This document shows positions 51,027 to 58,451 of a stretch of DNA of 64,000 bases, piece after piece. Location of the stretch: NCBI GenBank assembly GCA_963807385.1, contig CAWEBQ010000004.1:157745-221744 (forward strand). The letters run 5' to 3'. The notes under the pieces were generated by a model. The model saw nothing but the letters and a program-made list of their open reading frames with translations, was not told the origin of the DNA and did not search any database. How positions within the stretch are numbered: position 1 is the stretch's first letter; the number at the start of each line of letters is the position of its first letter. Source of the stretch: JBDTSW01 sp963807385. GTDB lineage: Bacteria > Actinomycetota > Thermoleophilia > Solirubrobacterales > 70-9. A program made the translations under genes and the position numbers.

Positions 51027-52034
51027 CTACGAGTACTTGTCCCAGCCCCTGAGCTTGCTCGTGACCTTGGGCGACGGGCTGCCGTTGGGCCGGTACTCGA
51101 AGTGGAGGTGGCAGCCGACGGCGTTGCCGGACTCGCCGACCTTGCCGATGCGCTGGCCGGTTTCCACGTGCTCGCCCTGGCGGACGGTGGCCTTGGCCCT
51201 CAGATGGCTGTACAGCTCCTGGCGGCTGCTTCCCTTGACGTCGATCACGACGTAGTAGCCGTAACCGCCGCCGTCGTAGGCCTTGGTCGAAACCGTTCCC
51301 GGCTCGGCGGCCCGCAGCGGGGTGCCGCAGCTGGCGCCGACATCCTGGCCGGCGTGATTGCGCCCGGCCCCGAAGCCGTCCCAGTAGTCATGCCGTCCGT
51401 CCACGGGGAAGATCGCGGGGAACACCTTGAAGCTGCGGTTGCCGTCGGCGTTCTTGCGGCTGAGGCGCCGGCCACCCGCCTCGGACACGCGGAAGTAGAA
51501 CGTGCCCTTCTTGATCGAGTCCCCGTTGGAGCGCTTGCCGTCCCACTTGAGCTCGTACTCCTTGCCGCCCTCGCGGTTCGGTTCGCGGTAGCGCCGGACC
51601 ATCTGGTCGGCCCCGGACTTCGACTTGACGACCTCGATCACCAGGTCAACCTTCTTGTTGCCGCCGACCTCGTAGTGGAAGACCGCCTTGCGCCAGCCGA
51701 CCCAGAAGACCTTCTTCGGCTTCGCCTCCTCGAGCTTCAGCTCGAGCTTCGGGGCACGGCGCGCGCTCTTCTCCTTCTCGGCCGACGGCTCGCCGGCGTC
51801 GCCGGCTGGGGCCTCCCCCGCCGGGTCGGCGGCGGGCTCGGACGCGTCGGTCCCCCCGGCTGCGGGCGCCGGCGCGGCGAACTCGTCGAGGGCCGCTGCG
51901 GGCTCGGCGGAGGGGTCCGGAGTCTGGGCCCATGCTCCGCCGGCGCCCACGGATGCGAGGGCGACGGTGAGCCCGATCAGAAGGGGGGTGCGCCGGGGGC
52001 GACGGGGCTCCCGCGCGCTATCGATGGCATTCAA
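51027..52034 (-). CDS. Secreted M23 (LytM) peptidoglycan endopeptidase
   Basis: The 335 residues have a signal peptide (LIGLTVALASVGAGGAWA), an acidic Ala/Pro/Glu linker, an Ig-like/FlgD-like beta domain (about 120-200), and a C-terminal LytM domain with zinc ligands in GRNHAGQDVG (HxxxD) and GCHLHFEYRP (HxH). It should cut peptide cross-links in the wall. The AGAGGAG site lies nine bases before TTG 52034. A c-di-AMP riboswitch fills the leader, tying expression to cell-wall and osmotic state. Confidence 0.9.
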   Translation of the reverse strand: MNAIDSAREPRRPRRTPLLIGLTVALASVGAGGAWAQTPDPSAEPAAALDEFAAPAPAAGGTDASEPAADPAGEAPAGDAGEPSAEKEKSARRAPKLELKLEEAKPKKVFWVGWRKAVFHYEVGGNKKVDLVIEVVKSKSGADQMVRRYREPNREGGKEYELKWDGKRSNGDSIKKGTFYFRVSEAGGRRLSRKNADGNRSFKVFPAIFPVDGRHDYWDGFGAGRNHAGQDVGASCGTPLRAAEPGTVSTKAYDGGGYGYYVVIDVKGSSRQELYSHLRAKATVRQGEHVETGQRIGKVGESGNAVGCHLHFEYRPNGSPSPKVTSKLRGWDKYS

Positions 52035-52049
52035 GATGTGGAACTCCTC

Positions 52050-52190
52050 TTTCTCGCGCCTGCGGGGTTAGCTGTCGGGCTCGCGCTGAAAGAGCTGCGC
52101 TACGGGCCGTCCGGCCCGATTCGCCCCTGGGGTTGTTTCGTGGTCCCCGGTGGTTCCCCCGCTCCCCGGCGCCTCTGCCGGGGACTCGGC
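52050..52190 (-). promoter_or_regulatory. c-di-AMP (ydaO/yuaA) riboswitch
   Basis: On the minus strand the leader shows the ordered, conserved ydaO blocks: CCGGGGAGCGGGGGAACCA, then GGGGCGAATCGG, then GTAGCGC, and finally CCCGACAGCTAACCCCGCAGGCG just before the ribosome-binding site. The 3' helix ends about 10 bases from AGAGGAG. It controls the M23 endopeptidase gene, a typical actinobacterial target; in known cases c-di-AMP binding turns expression off. Confidence 0.9.
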
Positions 52191-52192
52191 TG

Positions 52193-52220
52193 GTGTTAAG
52201 GCTATGTAAGTAAAACACAA
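52193..52220 (-). promoter_or_regulatory. Promoter of the riboswitch-M23 transcript
   Basis: TTGTGT (52220-52215) and TAACAC (52198-52193) on the minus strand are 16 bases apart. The expected start point falls at the 5' edge of the riboswitch. The surrounding sequence is AT-rich for this genome. Confidence 0.55.
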
Positions 52221-52268
52221 AGAGGGGCGGAAGGTTTCACTGGTTATGTGCCTGCCTGAAGAAGATTC

Positions 52269-52285
52269 AGGCCGAAAACCGGCCT
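52269..52285 (-). terminator. Hairpin after ychF
   Basis: AGGCCG (52269-52274) and CGGCCT (52280-52285) form a 6-bp stem with a 5-base loop directly after the ychF stop. The tail on the minus strand is only moderately T-rich, so termination may be partial and could read towards the M23 promoter. Confidence 0.55.
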
Positions 52286-53362
52286 TTAGTGCCTGACGTG
52301 CAGGACTTCTCCGTCCCGCAGGATGTAGTCGCGTCCCTCGGTCCGGATCAGCCCTCGGTCCCGAGCGGCCGAGTACGCACCCGCGTCCACCAGCTCGTCC
52401 CAGCCGATCACCTCGGCGCGGACGAAGCCCTGCTGAATGTCCGTGTGGATCCTTCCCGCGGCCTCGTGCGCGGAGGAGCCGGCCGGGATCGCCCGGGCCA
52501 TGGCCTCCTTGTCGGTGTCGGCCGTGAAGAAGGAGATCAGGTCGAGGAGCTCCCAGGCGCCGTGGATCACCCGCGTGAGGCCGCTCTCCCCGACGCCCAG
52601 CTCGGCGCGCATGCTCGACGCCTCCGCCTCGTCGCCGAGCTCGCCGAGCTCCGCCTCGATCCGCGCGCTGACGGCGACTGCGACAGCGCCGTTCGCGGCG
52701 GCCATCGCGGCCACGGCCGGCGGGACCTCGTTGGCGCCCTCATCGACGTTTGCCACGTAGAGCACCGGCTTGGATGTCAACGCCTGGAGCTTCCGCGGCG
52801 CGTCGGCGGCCGCGTCCGAGGCCGGGATCTCCCGGACCGCCCGCCCGCCGCCCACGGCCTCGACGACCTCGGCGAGCCAGTCCCGCTCGGCCACGATCTC
52901 GGCGTCGCCGGACTTCGCCTGCTTCGACACGCGCTCGAGCCGACGCTCGGCGCCCTCGAGGTCGGCGGCCAGCAGCTCCGTTTCGATCAGCTCGATGTCG
53001 GCCACCGGGTCCACCCGCCCCTCGGGGTGTGGCACCCCGTCGCGGGCGTGGGCGCGAACCACGTGGCAGATCGCGTCGGTCTCGCGGATCGCACCGAGGA
53101 ACCGGTTGCCGAGGCCCTCGCCCTGCGATGCCCCCGGGACCAGCCCAGCGATGTCGTGGAACTCGATCTGCTCGTGGATAACGGCGGAGGCCCGCAGCGT
53201 CGCCGCCAGGCGGTCGAGGCGGTCGTCCGGTACGCCCACCACCGCCACGTTGGGATCGATCGTGGTGAACGGGTAGTCCCCGGTCGTCGCGCCCGCGGCC
53301 GTGAGGGCGTTGAACAGCGTCGACTTACCCGCGTTGGGCAGCCCGACGATCCCGATCTTCAC
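52286..53362 (-). CDS. ychF: Ribosome-associated GTPase/ATPase YchF
   Basis: The 358-residue Obg-family P-loop protein starts with GIVGLPNAGKST (G1, residues 5-15) and has FHDIAGLVPGASQGEGLGN (G3) and VLYVANVDE in place of NKxD, as in YchF/OLA1, which prefer ATP. The C-terminal TGS domain (ISFFTADTDKEAMARAIPAGSSAHEAAGRIH) is complete. It binds the ribosome and acts in stress responses. GTG 53362 overlaps the PAP2 gene stop by four bases. Confidence 0.93.
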   Translation of the reverse strand: MKIGIVGLPNAGKSTLFNALTAAGATTGDYPFTTIDPNVAVVGVPDDRLDRLAATLRASAVIHEQIEFHDIAGLVPGASQGEGLGNRFLGAIRETDAICHVVRAHARDGVPHPEGRVDPVADIELIETELLAADLEGAERRLERVSKQAKSGDAEIVAERDWLAEVVEAVGGGRAVREIPASDAAADAPRKLQALTSKPVLYVANVDEGANEVPPAVAAMAAANGAVAVAVSARIEAELGELGDEAEASSMRAELGVGESGLTRVIHGAWELLDLISFFTADTDKEAMARAIPAGSSAHEAAGRIHTDIQQGFVRAEVIGWDELVDAGAYSAARDRGLIRTEGRDYILRDGEVLHVRH

Positions 53363-54129
53363 GACGCGGCGCCGGGACCGCTGGCGGCCGGGGCGTCGAG
53401 ATCGGCGGGCGACCCGTTGGAACCGGTCTCCGCCGCGGTGCGATGGGCGTCGTTGACGAGGTCGATCAGGCGGTCCTCGGTCGCCGGGGCCGACACCCCG
53501 GGCGCGAGCGCGCCGATCGCGATGCCCAGCACCGCCCCGGCGATCACGTCGGAGGGGTAGTGCATCCCGAGATACGGCCTGCTGAGACAGATCGCCGCCG
53601 CCAGCGCGTAGAGCGGCACCCGTGCGCGGGGCTCGACGCGCCCCAGGGCGGTCGCCGCCGCGAGCGAGGACGTGGCATGCGCAGAGGGGAACGAGAGCTT
53701 GCTCGGCGCCTTCGCGAGCGCCGGGTGCCCCTCGATCAGCGGCCGCTCGCGCCCCACCGCGAGCTTCACCGCATAGTTCACGTTGATCGCCGCAGGGCCG
53801 ACGAGGGCGGCGATTCCCCAGCGTCGCCGCCGCGGCGGATCGGCCAGCGCGCCTACGGCCCCGATCGCCGTCCAGACCGCGGCGTACTCGCCGATCGTCC
53901 CGAGCGCCTTCATGGCCCCCTCGGCGGGCGGCCGGTGGCCACGGGTGCGCAGCAACCGAAGGGCCGCCTGGTCGGCGTCGCCGAGCGCCCGGATGAGGGA
54001 ACTGCGGGCACGCTTGCGCTGGCTGCGGGCGCGAAGCCACGGGGGCGCGCGGCGGAGCCGGCGAGGCTCCTGGTTGGGGGGGCGGAACACGGCGAGCAGG
54101 ATAGGCGAGGCGCGGCGCTGGACCCGCAC
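53359..54129 (-). CDS. PAP2 superfamily membrane phosphatase
   Basis: The 256 residues contain the three phosphatase motifs KLAVGRERP, PSAHA and SRPYLGMHYPSDVIAG among several hydrophobic segments, with a basic N-terminal tail of about 60 residues. Such enzymes dephosphorylate undecaprenyl pyrophosphate or phosphatidic acid. The neighbouring lipid kinase, 17 bases upstream, makes a lipid-phosphate cycle plausible. It is cotranscribed with ychF (four-base overlap). Confidence 0.87.
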   Translation of the reverse strand: MRVQRRASPILLAVFRPPNQEPRRLRRAPPWLRARSQRKRARSSLIRALGDADQAALRLLRTRGHRPPAEGAMKALGTIGEYAAVWTAIGAVGALADPPRRRRWGIAALVGPAAINVNYAVKLAVGRERPLIEGHPALAKAPSKLSFPSAHATSSLAAATALGRVEPRARVPLYALAAAICLSRPYLGMHYPSDVIAGAVLGIAIGALAPGVSAPATEDRLIDLVNDAHRTAAETGSNGSPADLDAPAASGPGAAS

Positions 54130-54146
54130 CGTCGCCAGGCCTCTAC

Positions 54147-54983
54147 TCAGCCGATGACGAGGTCCAGGGCACGCCGGTCGACCGAGAAGGAGACCGTCCC
54201 CGATTCCACGATTTCGCCATCGACGTTGAACGCCGTGCGCTCCGGAACGTCGAGGACGACCCGTTGGCAGCGCCAGGAACGGACGCCGCGCTGGGACTCG
54301 AGCGTTCCGGTGCGCATGCCGAACGCCCGCGCAGCCAACGCGATCCGCGAGCCCGCGTCGATTGCGATCAGGTCCAGGTGCCCGTCGGCGGGGTCGGCGT
54401 CCAGGCTCGAGCCCGACCCGAAGGCCCCGGTACAGGCGATCGTCACCTGCCAGGCGTCTCCGTCAAGAACGGTCTTCCCGTCGCACGCCGCGCGGCAGGA
54501 GACGGGCTGTGCCGTCAGCCCCGCGCGCACCGCACCGACCGCATAAGCAGCCGTTCCCAGCCGGCCCTTCAGGCCGTCGGCCGTGCGGGCGGCGGCCGGT
54601 GGTAGGCCGACGCTGGCCGCATTGACGAAGGGGAGTCTCCCCATGCGACCGATGTCGAGCTTCCGCAGCCGGGTGCCCGCGGCGGCCAGCCGGGCGCCGG
54701 CCTCGAGCTGGTCGGGGAGCCCCATCGCCTTGGCGAAGTCGTTGGCCGTACCAACCGGGATGACGGCGAGCGGAACCCCGGCCTGCGCGGCGGCCGCCGC
54801 CGCCTGGCCAACGGATCCATCCCCACCGGCGACCACGATTCGATCCGGCCTGCGGTCGGCCACGTCCGCGGCCTCGTCCGGCGCGAACACGTCGACGGAT
54901 GCAGGCGCGGCCCTGAGCAGGTCGGCGACGCGCTCGGAATCACCGGAGCCGGAACTGGGGTTCTCGAGGAGGGCGATGTGCAC
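54147..54983 (-). CDS. Diacylglycerol kinase-family lipid kinase
   Basis: This 278-residue protein shows the DAGK catalytic signature VVAGGDGSVGQ, then GTANDFAKAMGLP, and a C-terminal beta-sandwich ending FNVDGEIVESGTVSFSVD. Bacterial DgkB/YegS-like enzymes phosphorylate diacylglycerol or related lipids. GTG 54983 (VHIALLENPSSGSGDS) fits family starts. It is the first gene of a kinase-PAP2-ychF transcript and is divergent from the membrane protein at 55086. Confidence 0.9.
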   Translation of the reverse strand: MHIALLENPSSGSGDSERVADLLRAAPASVDVFAPDEAADVADRRPDRIVVAGGDGSVGQAAAAAAQAGVPLAVIPVGTANDFAKAMGLPDQLEAGARLAAAGTRLRKLDIGRMGRLPFVNAASVGLPPAAARTADGLKGRLGTAAYAVGAVRAGLTAQPVSCRAACDGKTVLDGDAWQVTIACTGAFGSGSSLDADPADGHLDLIAIDAGSRIALAARAFGMRTGTLESQRGVRSWRCQRVVLDVPERTAFNVDGEIVESGTVSFSVDRRALDLVIG

Positions 54984-55085
54984 GGGTCGGTTCGGGGTAC
55001 CCCGCTGGCCGGTCGCGAACCTCGCCGCCGCCCATCCTGCACATGCTCGCAGGCCGGCGCCCACCGTCCCGTAGGGTGCCCGCCC

Positions 55086-56171
55086 ATGGAAGGGCAGGCG
55101 CCGCAGGCGAAGATCGGCGAGCTCGAGCGGGGATTCCGGCGCGCCGGGCTGCCGCTGTTCATCGAGGATTACTCCGCCACAACCGACGTCTACAACCGCG
55201 TGGTGCCGCTCCTCGGCCTGGTCTTCCTGGGGGAGATGCTGGGCGCCCTGAACCTCGAGTGGTCGCTCGCGGCGAACGTCGCGGCGGCCCTCGGCGGCCT
55301 GGTCATCCTGCTCGTGGCCGTCGCGGCGATCAACCGCCGCAACGGGACTTCCTCGCTCGCGATCCCGGACCGGGTCGGCAAGACGGAGCTGGCGGCGTTC
55401 GTGTTGCTGCCCGCCCTGCTACCGCTGATCTTCGGGGGCCAGTGGCGTAGCGCCCTCGTCACCTCGGTGGGGAATCTGGTTCTCCTGGGCCTGATCTACG
55501 CCGTGGTCGGCTACGGCCTCGTCTGGATCCTGCGCTGGGTGATGAAGCGCCTGGCGGGCCAACTGTCCTCGTCCCTCGGACTGATCGCCAAGGCGCTGCC
55601 CCTGCTCCTCATCTTCGCGCTGCTCTCGTTCACGACCCAGGAGGCGTGGCAGATCTTCCCCGGGGTCACCACCCCGATCTACTTCCTCATCATCGGGTTG
55701 TTCGTGATCCTGGGGACCCTCTTCCTCGGGGTCCGAATCCCCGCCGAGGCGCGCGCGCTCGAGCGGGAGGCCGGCGGCGACGCGCCGCCGCTCGATCGTC
55801 GCCAACGCCTGAACGTCGGGCTCGTGATGTTCGTGAGCCAGGCCGTGCAGGTGCTGATCGTGAGCGTCGCCCTCGGCGCCTTCTTCGTCGCCTTCGGGCT
55901 GCTCGCGATCAACGATGAGGTGCGAGCGAGCTGGCTGGGGCACCCCGGCGATGTCCTGGTGCAGTTCGAACTGCTGGGCGAGCGGCTCGAGATCACGTCC
56001 GAGCTGCTCCGCGTGGCCGGAGGGCTGGCCGCCTTCTCGGGCTTCTACTTCGCGATCGCGGTGTTCACGGACTCCACCTACCGTGACGAGTTCCTCGACG
56101 AGATGAGCAGCGAGATGCGCCACACGTTCAAGGCACGTGCCGAGTACTGCCGGCTGCGGGGCTACGGCTGA
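55086..56171 (+). CDS. Polytopic membrane protein of unknown function
   Basis: This 361-residue protein has about eight hydrophobic segments between residues 35 and 335 and soluble ends; the C-terminus (YRDEFLDEMSSEMRHTFKARAEYC) is charged. I do not recognise the family. ATG 55086 lies eight bases after TAGGGT. Its stop overlaps the next start by one base (TGATG), so it is coupled to the BtrH-like gene. Confidence 0.72.
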   Translation: MEGQAPQAKIGELERGFRRAGLPLFIEDYSATTDVYNRVVPLLGLVFLGEMLGALNLEWSLAANVAAALGGLVILLVAVAAINRRNGTSSLAIPDRVGKTELAAFVLLPALLPLIFGGQWRSALVTSVGNLVLLGLIYAVVGYGLVWILRWVMKRLAGQLSSSLGLIAKALPLLLIFALLSFTTQEAWQIFPGVTTPIYFLIIGLFVILGTLFLGVRIPAEARALEREAGGDAPPLDRRQRLNVGLVMFVSQAVQVLIVSVALGAFFVAFGLLAINDEVRASWLGHPGDVLVQFELLGERLEITSELLRVAGGLAAFSGFYFAIAVFTDSTYRDEFLDEMSSEMRHTFKARAEYCRLRGYG

Positions 56172-57136
56172 TGGCGACGATGGTGCCGGGGTACACCCAT
56201 GTGCCCGGCAATCACTGCGGCTCGACCGCGCTGCGCAACCTGCTGGCCTTCGGCGGCGTCGAGCTCACCGAGGAGATGGCGTTCGGCCTCGGCGCCGGCG
56301 CCTGCTTCTACCACGTGGCGCTGGACGGCCAGTCGCCGTCGCGGTTCACCAACGGCCGCACGTCCAAGCTCGAGGAGGAGTTCGTCGAGATCACCGGTTC
56401 GGGGGTCCGGCTCGACCGCTTCGATGGGCCGCAGGAGTCCTGGGCGGCGGCGAGGGCCTGCGTTGACGCCGGCCGGCCCGCCCTGCTGCTCACCGACCTC
56501 TACTACCTCGATCACTACGGCAAGTCGGCGCACTTCCCCGGCCACGCCGTGGTGCTGGCCGGGTACGACGACGAGGTCGCGTACGTCTCCGACACCGCGT
56601 TCGACAACCTGCAGACGACCAGCCTGGCGAGCCTCGCCGAGGCCCGCCACAGCCAGTACCCCGTCTACCCCCTGTCCGGCCACATGCTGACCCTGCCCGA
56701 GCCGCTTGACGCCGCCACGATCATCGAGGCGGCCCCCCGCGCGATCGCCCGCGCCGCGGCCCGGATGATCGACCCGCCCCTCGGCGAGTACGAGGGGCTG
56801 CCCGGCCTGCGCCGCTTCGCCGCCGAGGTGGGGGACTGGCCCGTCGTGGTGGAGGACTGGCAGTGGTGCGCGCGCTTCAACTACCAGGTGATCGAGCGTC
56901 GCGGGACGGGCGGCGGCAACTTCCGCCTCATGTACTCGCGCTTTCTGGAGGAGGTGGGCTCGGACGAGGCGCCCGTCGCCGCGGAGGCCGCCGAGCGGTG
57001 GAGCGCCCTCGCGACGGCGCTGCACGCCGCGAGCGAGGCGGACGACCCCGAGCCCCGGCTGTGGTCGGCGATCTCCGAGCGCGCCGCGGCGGTGCTCGAG
57101 GCCGAGGAGCGCCTGTGGCCGGCCCTCGCCGACTGA
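56171..57136 (+). CDS. BtrH-like protein (BtrH N-terminal / DUF4872)
   Basis: The 321 residues match the BtrH N-domain plus DUF4872: GNHCGSTALRNLLAFGGVELTEEMAFGLGAG with Cys16 as likely nucleophile, then DLYYLDHYGKSAHFPGHAVVLAGYDDE giving the His of a cysteine-protease-like fold. BtrH moves an acyl group onto the aminoglycoside butirosin, and relatives occur in peptide and lipid pathways. Here no antibiotic genes surround it, only the coupled membrane protein. The substrate is unknown. Confidence 0.8.
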   Translation: MATMVPGYTHVPGNHCGSTALRNLLAFGGVELTEEMAFGLGAGACFYHVALDGQSPSRFTNGRTSKLEEEFVEITGSGVRLDRFDGPQESWAAARACVDAGRPALLLTDLYYLDHYGKSAHFPGHAVVLAGYDDEVAYVSDTAFDNLQTTSLASLAEARHSQYPVYPLSGHMLTLPEPLDAATIIEAAPRAIARAAARMIDPPLGEYEGLPGLRRFAAEVGDWPVVVEDWQWCARFNYQVIERRGTGGGNFRLMYSRFLEEVGSDEAPVAAEAAERWSALATALHAASEADDPEPRLWSAISERAAAVLEAEERLWPALAD

Positions 57137-57181
57137 CTTTCCACGCTGGCACCCCGCAGCGGGGGGCGGACGTGGAAAGTC
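57135..57181. repeat. 47-bp palindromic element between convergent genes
   Basis: GACTTTCCACG (57135-57145) and CGTGGAAAGTC (57171-57181) are perfect 11-bp arms. An inner palindrome CCCCGC-A-GCGGGG (57152-57164) lies between. The element fills the whole gap between two convergent stops and supplies part of one stop codon. It has the same length and nested layout as the element at 2985 but a different sequence. It may act as a two-way terminator. Confidence 0.8.
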
Positions 57182-57182
57182 G

Positions 57183-57785
57183 CTACTTGACGAGCCGCGC
57201 GAAGTAGCCGAAAGCAGGGCCGGAGCGCTCGGCGAGGCGCATGCCGGCCGCCGTGCAGCGACGCTCCAGGGCGCTCGGCGACGTGTAGTGGGGGTCGCCG
57301 AACACCTCACCGACCACGAGGCGCCCCTCCGGCTTCAGCACCCGCGCGATCTCGGCCATGGCAGCGTCCTGGTCCGGGATCTCGCCGAGCACGGTTGTGA
57401 GGACGACCGCGTCGAATGATTCGTCGTCGTGGGGAAGTGCCTGAGCATCGCCCTGCGTTGCTGTCACGTTGCCGTGGCCTGCCTCGGCAACCCGGCGCAT
57501 CGTGTGGTCGAGCATCTCCTGCTGAATGTCGAAGACCTCGATCGCCCCGCCCTCGCCCGCCCAGTCCGCGAGGTCGAGCGTGTAGTACCCGGTGCCGGGC
57601 CCGATCTCGAGGATGCGCTCACCGGGGTCGGGCGCGAGCACGTCGCGGAGGCGGTCCCGGGTGATGAAGGGGTGGGGGGCCTGCACCCAGAGACGCTGGC
57701 TATACGGGCAGGCTGACGGGTTTCGCCGCCACCACACCGCCGCCGCCGCGACACCGGCGGCTGCCGCCAGGACCAGCTTCGCCAT
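57183..57785 (-). CDS. Membrane-anchored class I SAM-dependent methyltransferase
   Basis: The 200 residues begin with a hydrophobic helix (LVLAAAAGVAAAAVWW) and then a Rossmann methyltransferase: ILEIGPGTGYYTLDLA (motif I), IEVFDIQQEML (motif II) and FDAVVLTTVLGEIPD (motif IV). It resembles UbiE/PMT-type enzymes; the substrate may be a membrane lipid, given the anchor. The start overlaps the preceding stop by one base. Confidence 0.83.
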   Translation of the reverse strand: MAKLVLAAAAGVAAAAVWWRRNPSACPYSQRLWVQAPHPFITRDRLRDVLAPDPGERILEIGPGTGYYTLDLADWAGEGGAIEVFDIQQEMLDHTMRRVAEAGHGNVTATQGDAQALPHDDESFDAVVLTTVLGEIPDQDAAMAEIARVLKPEGRLVVGEVFGDPHYTSPSALERRCTAAGMRLAERSGPAFGYFARLVK

Positions 57786-58006
57786 CAGCTGCCGGAGAAG
57801 CCGATCGAGTGGTCCGAGTCGTCGATCCGGATGAACACCACGGTCGCGAGGTTGAGCGCGATGGTCGCGTCCTGGGTCTTCAGGTCGTACCAGCCGCCTT
57901 CGCCGGTCACCGCCTTGCGCAGCTCGGACAGCTCGTCGTCGCTCATCTTCACGGAGAGGGCCTGGCCGATGCCGAACCCGATCTCGACCTTCTTGGTGTC
58001 AGCCAT
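57785..58006 (-). CDS. Small protein resembling DUF3107
   Basis: The 73 residues have a beta-strand pattern (KVEIGFGIGQALSVKMSDDE and ATIALNLATVVFIRIDD) that recalls the small actinobacterial DUF3107 family; function unknown. AGGAGG lies five bases before ATG 58006. Its stop shares one base with the methyltransferase start, so translation is coupled. It follows the methylmalonyl-CoA epimerase gene by 21 bases. Confidence 0.65.
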   Translation of the reverse strand: MADTKKVEIGFGIGQALSVKMSDDELSELRKAVTGEGGWYDLKTQDATIALNLATVVFIRIDDSDHSIGFSGS

Positions 58007-58027
58007 CAGTACCTCCTGGTTGAAATT

Positions 58028-58438
58028 TCAGTGGCCCGTGGCGGGCTCGACGATCTCCGTCAGCACCCCGCCCGTCGCCTTCGGGTGCAGGAACGCGACC
58101 CGGCTCGAGCGGATGCCGGTGCGCGCGGTCTCGTCGATCAGCCGGACACCCTGAGCGCGCAGGGTGTCGAGGGTGGCGTCGATGTCCGTCACCCGGTAGG
58201 CGACGTGGTGGAGGCCGTCGCCGCGCGCTGCCAGGAACTTGCCGACCGGCGTGTCCGGCCCCGTCGGGCTGAGCAGCTCCACGTGCGAGTCGCCGACGTC
58301 CAGCAGCACCGCCTCGACTCCTTGCTCGGCCACGACCTCGCGGTGGGCCAGCGCCATGCCGAAGCTCCCCTCGTAGAGGGAGATCGCCGCCTCGAGGTCC
58401 GAGACGGCAACGCCCACATGGTCGATCGCGCCGAACAA
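58028..58438 (-). CDS. mce: Methylmalonyl-CoA epimerase
   Basis: The 136-residue glyoxalase-fold protein has AIDHVGVAVSDLEAAISLYEGSFG, the metal ligands in IDHVGVAV, VELLSP and HHVAYRV, and Glu in VLTEIVEP. It interconverts (R)- and (S)-methylmalonyl-CoA in propionate metabolism. TTG 58438 gives the usual length, with TAGACT 10 bases upstream. No mutase is adjacent. Confidence 0.88.
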   Translation of the reverse strand: MFGAIDHVGVAVSDLEAAISLYEGSFGMALAHREVVAEQGVEAVLLDVGDSHVELLSPTGPDTPVGKFLAARGDGLHHVAYRVTDIDATLDTLRAQGVRLIDETARTGIRSSRVAFLHPKATGGVLTEIVEPATGH

Positions 58439-58451
58439 TCCGGCGGAGAGT

